Assembly: GCA_003427395.1 (NCBI GenBank)
Contig: BFEA01000163.1
Span: 1,123,731 to 1,146,324, forward strand
Direction of reading: 5' to 3'
DNA length: 22,594 bases
Origin: Chara braunii
Lineage: Eukaryota; Streptophyta; Charophyceae; Charales; Characeae
Shown piece by piece: positions 8,452 to 16,667 of this stretch (its first letter is position 1; each line of letters starts with the position of its first letter). Both the position numbers and the translations under genes were made by a program. Under the pieces are notes generated by a model. The model ran no database searches and was not told where the DNA came from. It worked only from the letters and a program-made list of their open reading frames with translations.

Positions 8452-9386
8452 CTACATAGACCCACCCCTCATGCCCCTGTCCATTTTCTGCAGCAAGTCT
8501 TTCTTAGCGATCCAATAGAAGTCATTCAACGGGTGGTACAAAAAATGGACTTTGTACTGTCTGTTTCTTCCCTTCCCATTGAGCTCGACAATTCTATCAA
8601 CCTAGTGACCGCCTTGGATGGCGCGGGGAATCATTGACTCTCGGTACTTGAAAGTTTCGGGTGATTTATACGGAAACAGCTTGGACGCATGAAAGACTGG
8701 GTACATACGTAGGTGAGGGGGCACATCGATTGTGTTCGTGATACGCCTTCCTCTTCAGAAAATTTAGACATCTTGACCCAGACATAACTTTCCACTGTGA
8801 AAGGGTCAGGCTGACGCTTTTTGTTTGCATGCTTAATCATAGCACTGCGTCGCCTCTCCATAGCTGCGACAACAACTTTGAGCAAACGATCAAACTTAGC
8901 GCTGTAGCCTGGCTGGCCAAGTGTCAGCCGAGGTGGCGTTTCAGGAAACAAGTAAGATAAGGGATTGTGAATCTTCCACCCAAGGTGCAGCCGGTTAGGT
9001 GTCATCTCGGTGGAAGAGTGTATGGAGTTGTTGTACAATCCTTGCACAATTGGCAGTTCCTCATCCCAAAAGTTATGATTAGGCACAATTAAAGCTCGGA
9101 GAAGTTGGATCACAGTCTGGTTGATCTCCTCGGCCAATCCATTGGCTTCGGAATGTCGACCAGACGTCATCTTGAGTTTCATGTCATAGGTTTGGGAGGT
9201 GAAGTCCTTCCAATCTGTAAGCGGTCAACGATCACCATTACTTGCGAATATCCATTCTTACTCTTCTTTCCCATGTCCGTTAAGTTTCCGATAGTCGATG
9301 CACAAACGATGGTCCTTGTTCTTTGTCCGGACGAAGAGAACGGGAGCACTGTATGGCGAACAGCTACGGCGAATCCAGCCCTATGG
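8452..9386 (-). pseudogene. Internally deleted gypsy pol remnant (RT start fused to integrase and chromodomain-like tail)
   Basis: Read from 9386 downward, the RT N-terminal motifs [14 protein letters not shown] and CIDYRKLN appear near 9380-9288. Directly after them comes integrase sequence KNGYSQVMVIVDRL, then WKDFTSQ and MTSGRHSEANGLAEEINQ, QGLYNNSIHSS, and VWVKMSKFSEEEG. After a frameshift come DVPPHLRMYPVFHASKLFP and a chromodomain-like end (NRQYKVHFLYHPLNDFYWI), closing at TAG 8452-8454. The RT palm, RNase H, integrase zinc finger and second catalytic Asp are gone. Several frames are used. It belongs to a gypsy lineage different from the flanking elements, since the sequence is clearly diverged from both. 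Confidence 0.85.
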
Positions 9387-9739
9387 CTTGGGCCGCGGGG
9401 CTACCGACGTGACAACACTGGTTTTAACCACTGTCCAACTTTCCATGAAAGATACGCAGTTCTTTAAAATGACCATTAAGAGAAATCCGGGTGAAAATCC
9501 CAAGAAACACAACAAAGCATCGGGGCTAAGGCCTTAGGTCGAGCTGCAAGAATGAGTCAGAGTTGAGTCGTAAATCGACCTGTTATCAAAAATTAACATA
9601 AGACGATCCTCGTAGGATCGACTGAAACTAGTCAGATTTTGAATCGAAGTAGCCAAAGAGAACATGTACTACAACACAGACCAATTCCCAAAGCTAATTT
9701 TTAAGTGTATGGAGAATAACCCTCCATATGGCATCTCAC
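9387..9739. other. AT-rich spacer, nothing recognised
   Basis: No gene, RNA or clear repeat is seen. A short dyad GATCCTCGTAGGATC lies near 9605-9619. Some sequence before the remnant may be decayed pol, but no motif survives. Confidence 0.5.
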
Positions 9740-10132
9740 TTCAACTTCTCACAAAACTCAGTTTAGATTCATCTCTAAATGGTATCATAAGATTAGGGAA
9801 AACTTCGGCAGCATCTCCCTCCAGAAAAAAAATGTTTTTTCATAATTTATACTCAGGTAGATACGAGATCAAAAAACAACTTTTGACTTCACAGAGTCTA
9901 ATTTTATCTAACTCTCTGACTTCGTGAAAAAATTGAGCAACACTCCCTTTAGAAACATAGGCTTCCCAACTTCATACTAAGCCAGATATGAACTCAATGA
10001 CAAAACTTGAACTCTGCTAAGACAAAATTCAACTAACTCTTTAGATTTGTAGAAATTTCGGCAGCACTCCCTCTAGAGAAGTGCCTTTCCAAAATTTGTA
10101 CAAAGCTAAATATAAATTTTAAAGATAATTAT

Positions 10133-10140
10133 GACTTTAC
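10133..10140. repeat. Left target-site duplication of MITE 1 (GACTTTAC)
   Basis: The identical 8-mer follows the element at 10433-10440. Confidence 0.9.
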
Positions 10141-10320
10141 CTAGGCTACCAGAGTGGCCCGGGGTCACTTGCCCGGCCGGGCCAAAAACAATTAAAAAAA
10201 TAAAAATAAAATAATTATTTTTAAATTTGATTTATTTTTCTAAATTTGGTGCAGAATTTCGATGTGACCCTGAGGCTAAAGTTGTTCAGTTCATTTTTCT
10301 GCATAACATAGTTTTTTTTC

Positions 10321-10367
<47 letters not shown>

Positions 10368-10432
10368 GGACCTTCCCTGGTCCTTGCACCTGCTGGCCAC
10401 CCGGGACCCGGGCGGCCCGGCTGGTAGCCTAG
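10141..10432. mobile_element. hAT-like nonautonomous transposon (MITE 1, 292 bp)
   Basis: The ends are a perfect 12-bp terminal inverted repeat (CTAGGCTACCAG / CTGGTAGCCTAG), followed inward by GC-rich CCCGG-type subterminal sequence. It is flanked by perfect 8-bp target duplications (GACTTTAC). An 8-bp duplication is typical of the hAT superfamily. No transposase is encoded. A run of 40 T lies at 10324-10363. The stretch TGAGGCTAAAGTTG and CATAACATA is shared with MITE 2. The terminal bases do not fit the usual hAT end consensus exactly, so superfamily assignment is an inference. Confidence 0.88.
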
Positions 10433-10440
10433 GACTTTAC
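10433..10440. repeat. Right target-site duplication of MITE 1
   Basis: GACTTTAC is identical to 10133-10140. Removing the element and one copy restores the satellite monomer. Confidence 0.9.
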
Positions 10441-10514
10441 AAAGTTAAGTTTTGTGTAACTCCCTGATTTAGCAAAAAAATTGGCATCACTCCCTTTAGA
10501 AAAGTAGATTTCCC

Positions 10515-10522
10515 AAATTTAT
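10515..10522. repeat. Left target-site duplication of MITE 2 (AAATTTAT)
   Basis: The identical 8-mer lies at 11153-11160. Confidence 0.85.
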
Positions 10523-11152
10523 CATGGCTATGATCCGGACGTCCGGACTGTCGTCCAGATGGTCTGGATTCAGTTCGGACATCTGGTCTGGAAGGTCCAG
10601 ATCTGCCAAATTTTGGGGAAAAAAAAACAAAACAAAACGGCCCAGGACCTTTCCCCATTGATGAGCCAAGCCCCCAAAATTGTTTTGGGGGGTTTTCAGG
10701 CCCGTTTATGTTTTTTTGGAGGGTCCGGACATGCTCTCTCTCTATAATAATTTATTAGACAACCCCAATTTTTTAATTATTAATAATTCATTACCTTTTA
10801 TTAGTTTTTAAAGTTTTTTTTTAAACTTTTTTTTTTTAAGCTTTTTTTTTTAAAGCCTTTTTGTAGTTTTTGACTTTTAACTCAATTTTGGTTAGGAATT
10901 ATGACATTACTCTGAGGCAAAAGTGGTTTGCATTGTCATTTTGCATAACATACTTTTTTTTTTAGATTTTTTATTTTTTATTTTTTTTTAATGTTCCGAA
11001 CATTTTCAGGCCTGTTCAGACATCCGGACCGTCCGGATCCCCCCATGTCCGAAGGTCCGAAAATGTCTGGAATTTCGGACGTCCGGAAACTACCGGACAC
11101 GGGTCCGGTTCCATGTCCGAAAATGTCCGGGTCTGGGGCTGGCGTAGCCATG
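10523..11152. mobile_element. hAT-like nonautonomous transposon (MITE 2, 630 bp)
   Basis: It starts CATGGCTATG and ends CGTAGCCATG, giving an inverted repeat of 8 perfect bases plus one mismatch and one match. It is flanked by 8-bp duplications (AAATTTAT). Both ends carry many GTCCGGA, TCCGGAC and ATGTCCG words in both orientations, like the subterminal repeats bound by transposases. The centre is AT-rich with long T runs. The block CTGAGGCAAAAGTGG followed by TTTTGCATAACATA matches MITE 1, so the two are relatives of different length. No coding capacity is seen. Confidence 0.82.
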
Positions 11153-11160
11153 AAATTTAT
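11153..11160. repeat. Right target-site duplication of MITE 2
   Basis: AAATTTAT is identical to 10515-10522. The satellite resumes directly after it (CCTAAGTCAGATATGG). Confidence 0.85.
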
Positions 11161-11252
11161 CCTAAGTCAGATATGGAACTCAGATCGGAGTTGAATTTTG
11201 TAAAGACCTAAGTCAGATATGGAACTCAGACAGAAGTTGAATTTTGTAAAGA
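11161..11252. repeat. 46-bp tandem duplication in the satellite
   Basis: Units 11161-11206 and 11207-11252 both begin CCTAAGTCAGATATGGAACT and end GAATTTTGTAAAGA. They differ at only a few central bases. The duplication accounts for the one long monomer spacing. Confidence 0.9.
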
Positions 11253-11586
11253 CAAAAATTGACTAACTCCTTTGGATTTGCAGAAATTTGGACAACACTT
11301 CCCTTAGCTAAAGTGTCTTTTCAAAATTTATACAAAGCCAAATATGAGAAATAAACTTTAACTCCGAAATCCAGAAATTAATCTAACTTCTATAGCTCCA
11401 GCACATGGCGAGCATCTAAGCTGACTACCTATCAGAAGATAACTTAGGCTAGACTTACAATCAAAATAACACATACAACCAAGGTAAGTCTCTCATACAA
11501 AATCCCAAGTTATCTTTCGTGCAAGTACTTGGTTGAACCTTCAACTGATTAACCCTTTGTCCCATCGTACATAGGGCATTGAGCTA

Positions 11587-12320
11587 GGCTATTCATCTAA
11601 AAAACATTGCCCAACCCTTTGCCTTAGTAATACACGAACACGTTGCACAATTACTCTCTTCATTCGGCATGTGACTAGACCATTCATCTTAGAAACAATG
11701 CCTAGTCGGCCTTGAACTATTTGATAGCCAAATTATCTCTCTCTCTCTCTCTTAACTTAGTGTTCAAAGTGAGCGTAGAACTGAGTTATTCATCTTAGAA
11801 ACAATGCTTAGTCGGCCCAAGTTACAATTAGTTAAAACTCTTAATTATACTTTCTTGTTTTGTGATAAGGCTATTGTCAGACCATTCATCTTAGAAACAA
11901 TGTTCGACTAGCCGTATATATATATAAATAGTAAAAGTACAGAGAGTCCTATTCCCAGTTCCCAGTAAGTGTTTGTGGCCTCGTACTAAACCATTCATCT
12001 TAGAAATGATGCTTAGTCTTTTGGCCTGAATCTCCCTCGAAAGAAACATCCAAGGAGTTGAGTCATTCATCTTAGAAACGATGCTCAACCCTTTGTCTCG
12101 TATAAAAAAAAGCAGAGTACTCTGGGTAATTTATCTTAGAAATAATAACCAAAGCCTTAACAGCGGCCAGACCATTCATCTTAGAAACAATGTCTAGTTG
12201 TTGAGAAAACAAGTCAAATAAACAAAACAACCAAACCATTTATCTTAGAAACAATGCTTGGTCCATAAGAAAATAGAACCAAACAAAGCGATCAAGCTAT
12301 TTCTTAGAAACGATGCATGA
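11587..12320. repeat. Array of ~10 hairpin units with constant loop and variable complementary arms
   Basis: The core ATTCATCTTAGAAACAATGC or a close variant starts at 11591, 11682, 11788, 11884, 11993, 12065, 12129, 12174, 12238 and 12299, at irregular spacing of 45-109 bp. In most units CATT and AATG pair around the loop CATCTTAGAAAC, and outer arms pair too. Examples are GACTAG/CTAGTC (11673-11707), ACTGAG/CTTAGT with one G-T pair (11780-11812), GGCTA-tt-GTC/GACTAGCC (11869-11913), ACTAA/TTAGT (11985-12017), GTTGAG/CTCAAC (12057-12089) and ACCAA/TTGGT (12230-12262). Units at 11587, 12125, 12169 and 12292 pair more weakly. No known family is recognised. Confidence 0.85.
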
Positions 12321-13040
12321 ACCCTTAAAAATCCAGCCAAATGCATGCAAAACCACCTTCCTCCCACCTTTCCTCAGTTCATCCCTCTTTTTCTGAATTC
12401 AAATAACATAAATAATAGATGAATCTTTACGCTTGCATTTTCCCTTTACTTAATCTGGATTAGATCCTGAACAAGAAACAAAAGTCCGTAAGAACGCATG
12501 CATACATAGCAGACAAAGTTGAGTGGTGTATTTAATAAGGGTACAGTGGGTTAACACACAAACATGAGATATACTTGAAGTTTGAAGATTCTCTGCCTCC
12601 TGAACCTCGCCTAGGTTCCGACAAAGCTCATGCAATCGGTGGGTGGACCTCCCGGTCTTGTTGCCGTATTACGGGTTTCCAATCCCACTTGCCGCCCTCC
12701 TCTCTGAACCAATAGACTAGATTGAGAATGAGAAGGATAAAAGGAGAAACATTAAGTCACTTAGATACAAGGAGGGTGCATTCAGACTCGCGTGACAGGG
12801 TGTTGTTTCCTTCAAATCTTGAAGGCCCCACAATGGTGGCCAAAAACGCAGCGGAGATGACCCGATTACGACCAAAATGCAGAGGATCAATCCCGACGAA
12901 TGTCCCTTGCGGCTCCCGTCCACTCCCTCAAGCCTCAACATCGCCGCTTCTGACAAAAACGACACTATGTAGCCTAGAAATGTAGCGTTTGAATAAAGCA
13001 CACACTTGCCCATTGACTAAGCTGAAGTTGCTCAACCTGA
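12321..13040. other. Non-coding stretch, nothing firmly supported
   Basis: A 6-bp dyad (GAACCT/AGGTTC) is seen near 12602-12618. A minus-strand open stretch of about 55 codons around 12770-12950 has no start, no recognised motif and no partner exon, so I do not call it a gene. Confidence 0.4.
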
Positions 13041-13049
13041 AAGAGCTGC

Positions 13050-13086
13050 TTTCGAATATAGCACACCCCCTATGCTCTATTCGAAA
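13050..13086. repeat. Inverted repeat around TTCGAA
   Basis: TTTCGAATATAGCA (13050-13063) and TGCTCTATTCGAAA (13073-13086) pair over 14 bp with one mismatch and a 9-base spacer. A related direct word, GCGTTTGAATAAAGCACAC, occurs near 12987. The next ~750 bases to 13838 show no supportable gene. Confidence 0.7.
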
Positions 13087-13838
13087 CGCAACACTACACA
13101 ATAACCTAGTGTGCACAACAATCTCGCGCAACATCAAGGCACCACAATATTACACGGCAGCAAAGCACAACGCAAAACTGTGTTCAAAGCAGATTGCAGG
13201 AGTAAGGTTACTCGTAGCAAGAATAGCGGCAGTAGTCCGCGTAGTGATAACATAGCAAGGTGCATAGCAATGAAACAACAATATGCTCAACGATCGTAGC
13301 GGTATGCAACAAGGGCTCAGCGTGTGCACAACAATCGAAGGAGAGGGTGGAATATTGAAAGAGCCACGAAAATGCTGCAAAGTCCAGCCCTCCGAAAAGC
13401 AGGTAAGCTGGGTTTCGGGTTTCCTTCACCGAATACCTTTCTGCCTCCTCATATCTTTTATTTACTCGTTGGCACTTCATTGCCAAGGCTACTCTTTCCC
13501 TCCAACTACCTTCTCAACTACCAACGCACCCAGCTAAACCCTTTGATCGGGTACACTTACTCCTTAGCAGCCACGCGCGAAGACGACCACAATCAAGACG
13601 AGGAGCTCCCTTGTTTTCCCTACTCTCTCTTACCTTGCTTACCCGATCGCATACTTGCGCACACGTATCCCCCCACCCTTGCTTTGCCCCTCCGCCCTCT
13701 TCCTCGCTTCCCGCAACAACTCTAACGGATGAATGTACTTGGCCGGTTACACGACCGGGTTCAGGCAAGAGATGAAGAATTAACCAGCAGGAAGAAAATC
13801 GTGGGCACGACGAAGAATGTCAAAGGGATTGGAGACTG

Positions 13839-14068
13839 TTAAATGATCAAACTAGAGCTCCGCCAGTGCCATAGGGCAACATTGCGATGGCAACAAGCCG
13901 AAGCTGAAGGAGACTCTCGAAATGAAGTAAACCTTCGCGGAGATAGAGGAGCCCGCTGAGGAGAGAACCACGTAATCACCACGACCAAAATGACGATCTC
14001 GATGATCTTCATGATAAACACGACCAGAGCGAAGGGCGCCGCTCCGAAGATATCAACATGATGCACGC
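13839..14068 (-). pseudogene. Shifted-frame continuation of the candidate membrane protein
   Basis: Just after the upstream frame stops (14053-14055), the next frame reads VDIFGAAPFALVVFIMK then IIEIVILVVVITWF. This is a third hydrophobic segment with the same GC-rich third-codon positions. A single-base indel near 14056-14070, or an unseen splice, would join it to the preceding exon. After about 13940 the codon bias fades and the end is unclear. It is a fragment on its own. Confidence 0.3.
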
Positions 14069-14624
14069 AACGCAATGGCTACGAACACCGCGATGATGGC
14101 CACGATGCTACCACGACCGGCGTGCATGGCAGAGGAGGCCGCGACCGCGGGCACGAGGTGGAAGATGAGCACGGTGGCGAATGTAATCATGGTGATGCCG
14201 ATTAGCCTGAGGTGGTAACGACCATGCTGCACTACTCGCCAAAATGTGCAAAATGAGAATGGATCTTCCCCTGGAACACGAGAAAATACATCATCGTTTC
14301 CTTTTTCCCCACGCAGCTCGGGACTGTCACTGTGCCAAAACTAACACTCGCCTGTCGAAGCTAACCCGACCAATCAACTCGCAGCATTCAAAAACCTCTG
14401 TCTAGCCTCTTATTTCACTCGATTCCATCAAGCATCCAGTGATATCTCGATTTTTTATTCCCACCATCTCCACCTTTGCAACTTCACACACTCACTTTCT
14501 CCAACTCCTCCCTGCACAACACTCTATCGGGCAAACTAGCTACACCGTCTGATTCACCCTGGTCCAAAACCCCTAATTTACATCTTTCCTTGCCCGATTC
14601 TTTATTCGTTTTTCCCTTCGCCAT
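14056..14624 (-). CDS. Candidate two-exon gene for a small membrane protein, family unknown
   Basis: The proposed start ATG at 14624 sits in AGAATGGCG, a good plant start context. Exon 1 (14624-14496, 43 codons) is hydrophilic and Lys/Glu-rich (MAKGKTNKESGK...). It ends at GTGAGTGTG, a consensus donor. The intron (14495-14341, 155 bp) ends in TTAG. Exon 2 (14340-14056, 95 codons) is in phase. Its first part is polar (SDSPELRGEKGNDD, VPGEDPF) and is followed by two hydrophobic segments, LIGITMITFATVLIFHLV and SIVAIIAVFVAIAL, with G/C-ending codons. The frame stops at TGA 14053-14055, but a third hydrophobic segment follows in the next frame (13839-14068). The acceptor lacks a clear pyrimidine tract. 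I recognise no family; it may be a decayed gene. Confidence 0.35.
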
Positions 14625-14773
14625 TCTCTTCTCCCCGCCATCTTCGTCTTCGTCTCCTTCATGTTGATGTCAACCCCGCTTCCGTTCCGTAGCGTAGGCA
14701 ACAGCGGTCGGTCTGACTGAAGAGGCCCCGTGTGCAGAAAAGGAAGAAGAGAGAGGAAAAAACAAAATTTAAG

Positions 14774-14779
14774 AAAAAA
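14774..14779 (-). terminator. Pol III-type T run after the U6-like sequence
   Basis: Six consecutive T on the minus strand lie a few bases past the 3' end of the U6-like sequence. Four or more T on the sense strand terminate RNA polymerase III. Confidence 0.5.
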
Positions 14780-14783
14780 TGTC

Positions 14784-14885
14784 CGCATACCTTCGACCTT
14801 TCTTGGTTTATGCGTGTCATCCTTGCACAGGGGCCATGCTAATTTTCTCTGTACCATTTCAATTTTAACGGATGTCCCGAAGGAC
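14784..14885 (-). ncRNA. U6 spliceosomal snRNA-like sequence (variant or pseudogene)
   Basis: U6 pairs with the 5' splice site and U2 and forms the catalytic core of the spliceosome. From 14885 downward the sequence starts GTCC-TTCG-GGAC, the U6 5' hairpin shortened by one base pair. It continues with TACAGAGA (the ACAGAGA box) and TTAGCATGGCCCCTG (AGC triad intact), then CAAGGATGACACGCA (internal stem-loop). Differences from typical plant U6 are mostly transitions, and the 3' end departs from the usual GGTCCAAATTTT. A T6 run follows. No TATA box about 30 bases upstream and no upstream sequence element are visible, which argues for a transposed pseudogene. The intact core motifs leave a live variant possible. 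Confidence 0.88.
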
Positions 14886-15660
14886 TGTGTCGGGGCAACA
14901 ACCCTGGAGTACCGTCACGGAACTGGCTGGCCCTCGGTAATCCAAGATTGCAGTATTTTACTCATCTGCTTCCGATGGAGTTCGGACTCAGACCATTGTT
15001 TCAACAACTCGTGGGTGTACGAACTGTTCCAGCTCTTTAGTACTAGCTATTGCCGTGGGACTGGTACCACCGCGGCCCCAAACAAAATGAGAAGTATATA
15101 GCCCATTCACCAGTTCCATCATCTGGGTTCGAACTCGGGTTTGTATTTCCGCAGTTCAATGGTGTACCCGTCGATCTAGGCTTTTGGGTCGCAGCGCAGG
15201 TCCCAAAACCAGCCTCGACACCGACCCCAACAGGCATGCCTGCGCTAAATTCTCGCAGCAGATTGTGGTTGGCGAAGGGTGCACGCACCACTCAGGTTTC
15301 TTTCGCCTCGTGGGCTAGGCACCCACTGGCTCGCATGCTCATTCACTCTTCGGTCCGTGTTTCAAGACGGCGAGGCAGAGGAATTTCACCAGCATCCCGA
15401 ACACGCAGAGACCCCAACAGCTGGCCAAAGGATGCACGTGTTCAAGGTCCTCGGCCGCATTGACGGCCACCCGTGGAGGCTTCAACAACTCCCCGCTGTA
15501 ATGCCGACCACAGTAGCCCATGCAGGCAGACACGCACGTCCAACAATGAACACGACAGCGTTGGGTTATCATCGTTGTGCTGGCTGGCTCAGGCAACCTA
15601 GAAATATTTGGTCTTACGCATCATGTACCATCTTCCGGATTCGAACACAGGTCTGTATTT
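14886..15660. repeat. Unassigned stretch with a diverged ~40-bp repeat pair
   Basis: No gene is supported. Sequence at 15114-15153 (GGGTTCGAACTCGGGTTTGTATTT) resembles 15626-15665 (GGATTCGAACACAGGTCTGTATTT), the latter abutting the minus-strand LTR end. This could be an old LTR edge or a shared insertion preference. Open frames across 15050-15600 lack recognisable motifs. Confidence 0.4.
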
Positions 15661-16075
15661 TGCAATCAGACTCGCTTTCATTCACACTTCTCATGCATGC
15701 AAACAGGTGCGCAGCAAATTGGCGACAAGCGCCCACTCAGAACTCGGAGGTATGGTAACCGAGAACACAAATCAGATACAAGTTCACTTCGATGGCTATG
15801 GCGACTCAGCGCCCACACAACTCTCTGTTCGCATACACAGGATCACCCTGGGTATCCCACACGCGATACTCTGAACACACACACACACATACATTGAACT
15901 CCACCTACAGCTATGGCGGCTATGGCCGCTACTACCCTATCGCTATGGCTAAGCTTCTTCTCTCTCGCCCACTTCGTCCTCGGGCTCACTGTAGACCACC
16001 TCGCACAAGTCGCTTGTGGCAGCGCTTCCGCATGGCTCACACAGGAATGAATGAATGTTTGGGCACTGCCTCTTG

Positions 16076-16082
16076 ATTTATA
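16076..16082 (-). promoter_or_regulatory. LTR TATA box of element B
   Basis: TATAAATCAAGAGGCAG on the minus strand is at the same position as in the two plus-strand LTRs. Confidence 0.6.
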
Positions 16083-16206
16083 CTTCTGCAGCTCGTTGGT
16101 CTGACCCTTTCCCATGCCCGTAGTGCACACAATCCCATGCGGTACTTGCTTGACTGGACCAGGACTGACTGGGGACTGGGACTGTTGACTCAGCACGGGT
16201 AGACTC

Positions 16207-16266
16207 CACCACTTGCCCACTTGTCTCACCACTTGCCCACTTGTCTCACCACTTGCCCACTTGCCT
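16207..16266. repeat. Three tandem 20-bp units in LTR U3
   Basis: CACCACTTGCCCACTTGTCT occurs three times in a row, the last with one change. The other LTR copies have fewer, degenerate versions (GGCAAGTGGGCAAGTGGT near 1991), so the copy number changed after the LTRs diverged. Confidence 0.9.
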
Positions 16267-16629
16267 CAGCCTAAACGTGGGCAACTTCGAAAGGCCACTA
16301 CTCGGGCCTTCCGGAAGGCTGTAGACTTGGCCTTTTGATACGGTAGGAGCTACGACCTTGACCTTTCTGGACTGTAGCAGCTACGACCTTGACCCTTCGA
16401 GAAAGCTACAGCTACAACTTCTGGACCTAACTGAGATTCCTTCTCAACAAGTCTACAGATCGAACCCCTGCTACCTATGGACCCTACGACAACCTACCAA
16501 CTGTTACAAACACAGGTCACGGGTTCAACTCTAAGGGTCGACACAGATACTGTACACAGGTAAGGTGGGGACTAGGGATCGAGCCCTGGGATCTGCATCA
16601 TCTACTGCGAACTGGTGAATACCGTTTCA

Positions 16630-16642
16630 CTCCCGCCGGCCT
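16630..16642 (-). promoter_or_regulatory. Polypurine tract of element B
   Basis: AGGCCGGCGGGAG lies on the minus strand directly before the LTR start, as in element A. Confidence 0.55.
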
Positions 16643-16667
16643 AAATTCGAGGTCCTCTGAGAATAAC

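Larger units (their letters stand above)
9740..11400. repeat. ~123-bp tandem satellite interrupted by two MITEs
   Basis: The marker word GCAGCACTCCCTCTAGA or close variants begins at 9808, 9937, 10061, 10484 and 11291. Spacings are 129 and 124 bp, then 423 and 807 bp. Subtracting MITE plus target duplication (300 and 638 bp) gives 123 and 169 bp, and the last becomes 123 after removing a 46-bp local duplication. Shared words include CTAACTC, AAATTTATACAAAGC and CAGATATG. The monomer at 9870-9950 aligns across the first MITE site, which confirms continuity. The outer edges are approximate. Confidence 0.75.
15661..16629 (-). repeat. 3' LTR of the minus-strand element B (969 bp)
   Basis: In element orientation it begins TGAAACGGTATTCACC at 16629, next to the polypurine tract, and ends at CA at 15661. 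It matches the LTR at 1750-2604 along its length, including U3 landmarks, TATA box and U5. No second LTR or flanking duplication can be checked because the 5' LTR lies past 22594. Confidence 0.85.

Noticed and set aside
9740-12320. CRISPR-like array
   Set aside because: The repeats are a ~123-bp satellite and irregularly spaced hairpins in eukaryotic DNA, without constant short repeats, regular spacers or cas genes.
11587-12320. Hammerhead ribozyme series, because of the GAAAC word in the loop
   Set aside because: The CTGATGA core and three-stem arrangement are absent on both strands.
12717-13013. Open frames on both strands
   Set aside because: No start with good context, no motif, no splice partners; antisense frames overlap equally well.
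15114-15153. tRNA T-arm (GGTTCGAAC)
   Set aside because: The bases flanking the loop do not form a 5-bp T-stem on either strand, and no acceptor or anticodon arm is present.
15050-15900. Several plus-strand frames of 85-160 codons
   Set aside because: They overlap one another and run into the antisense of the LTR. No recognisable motif.
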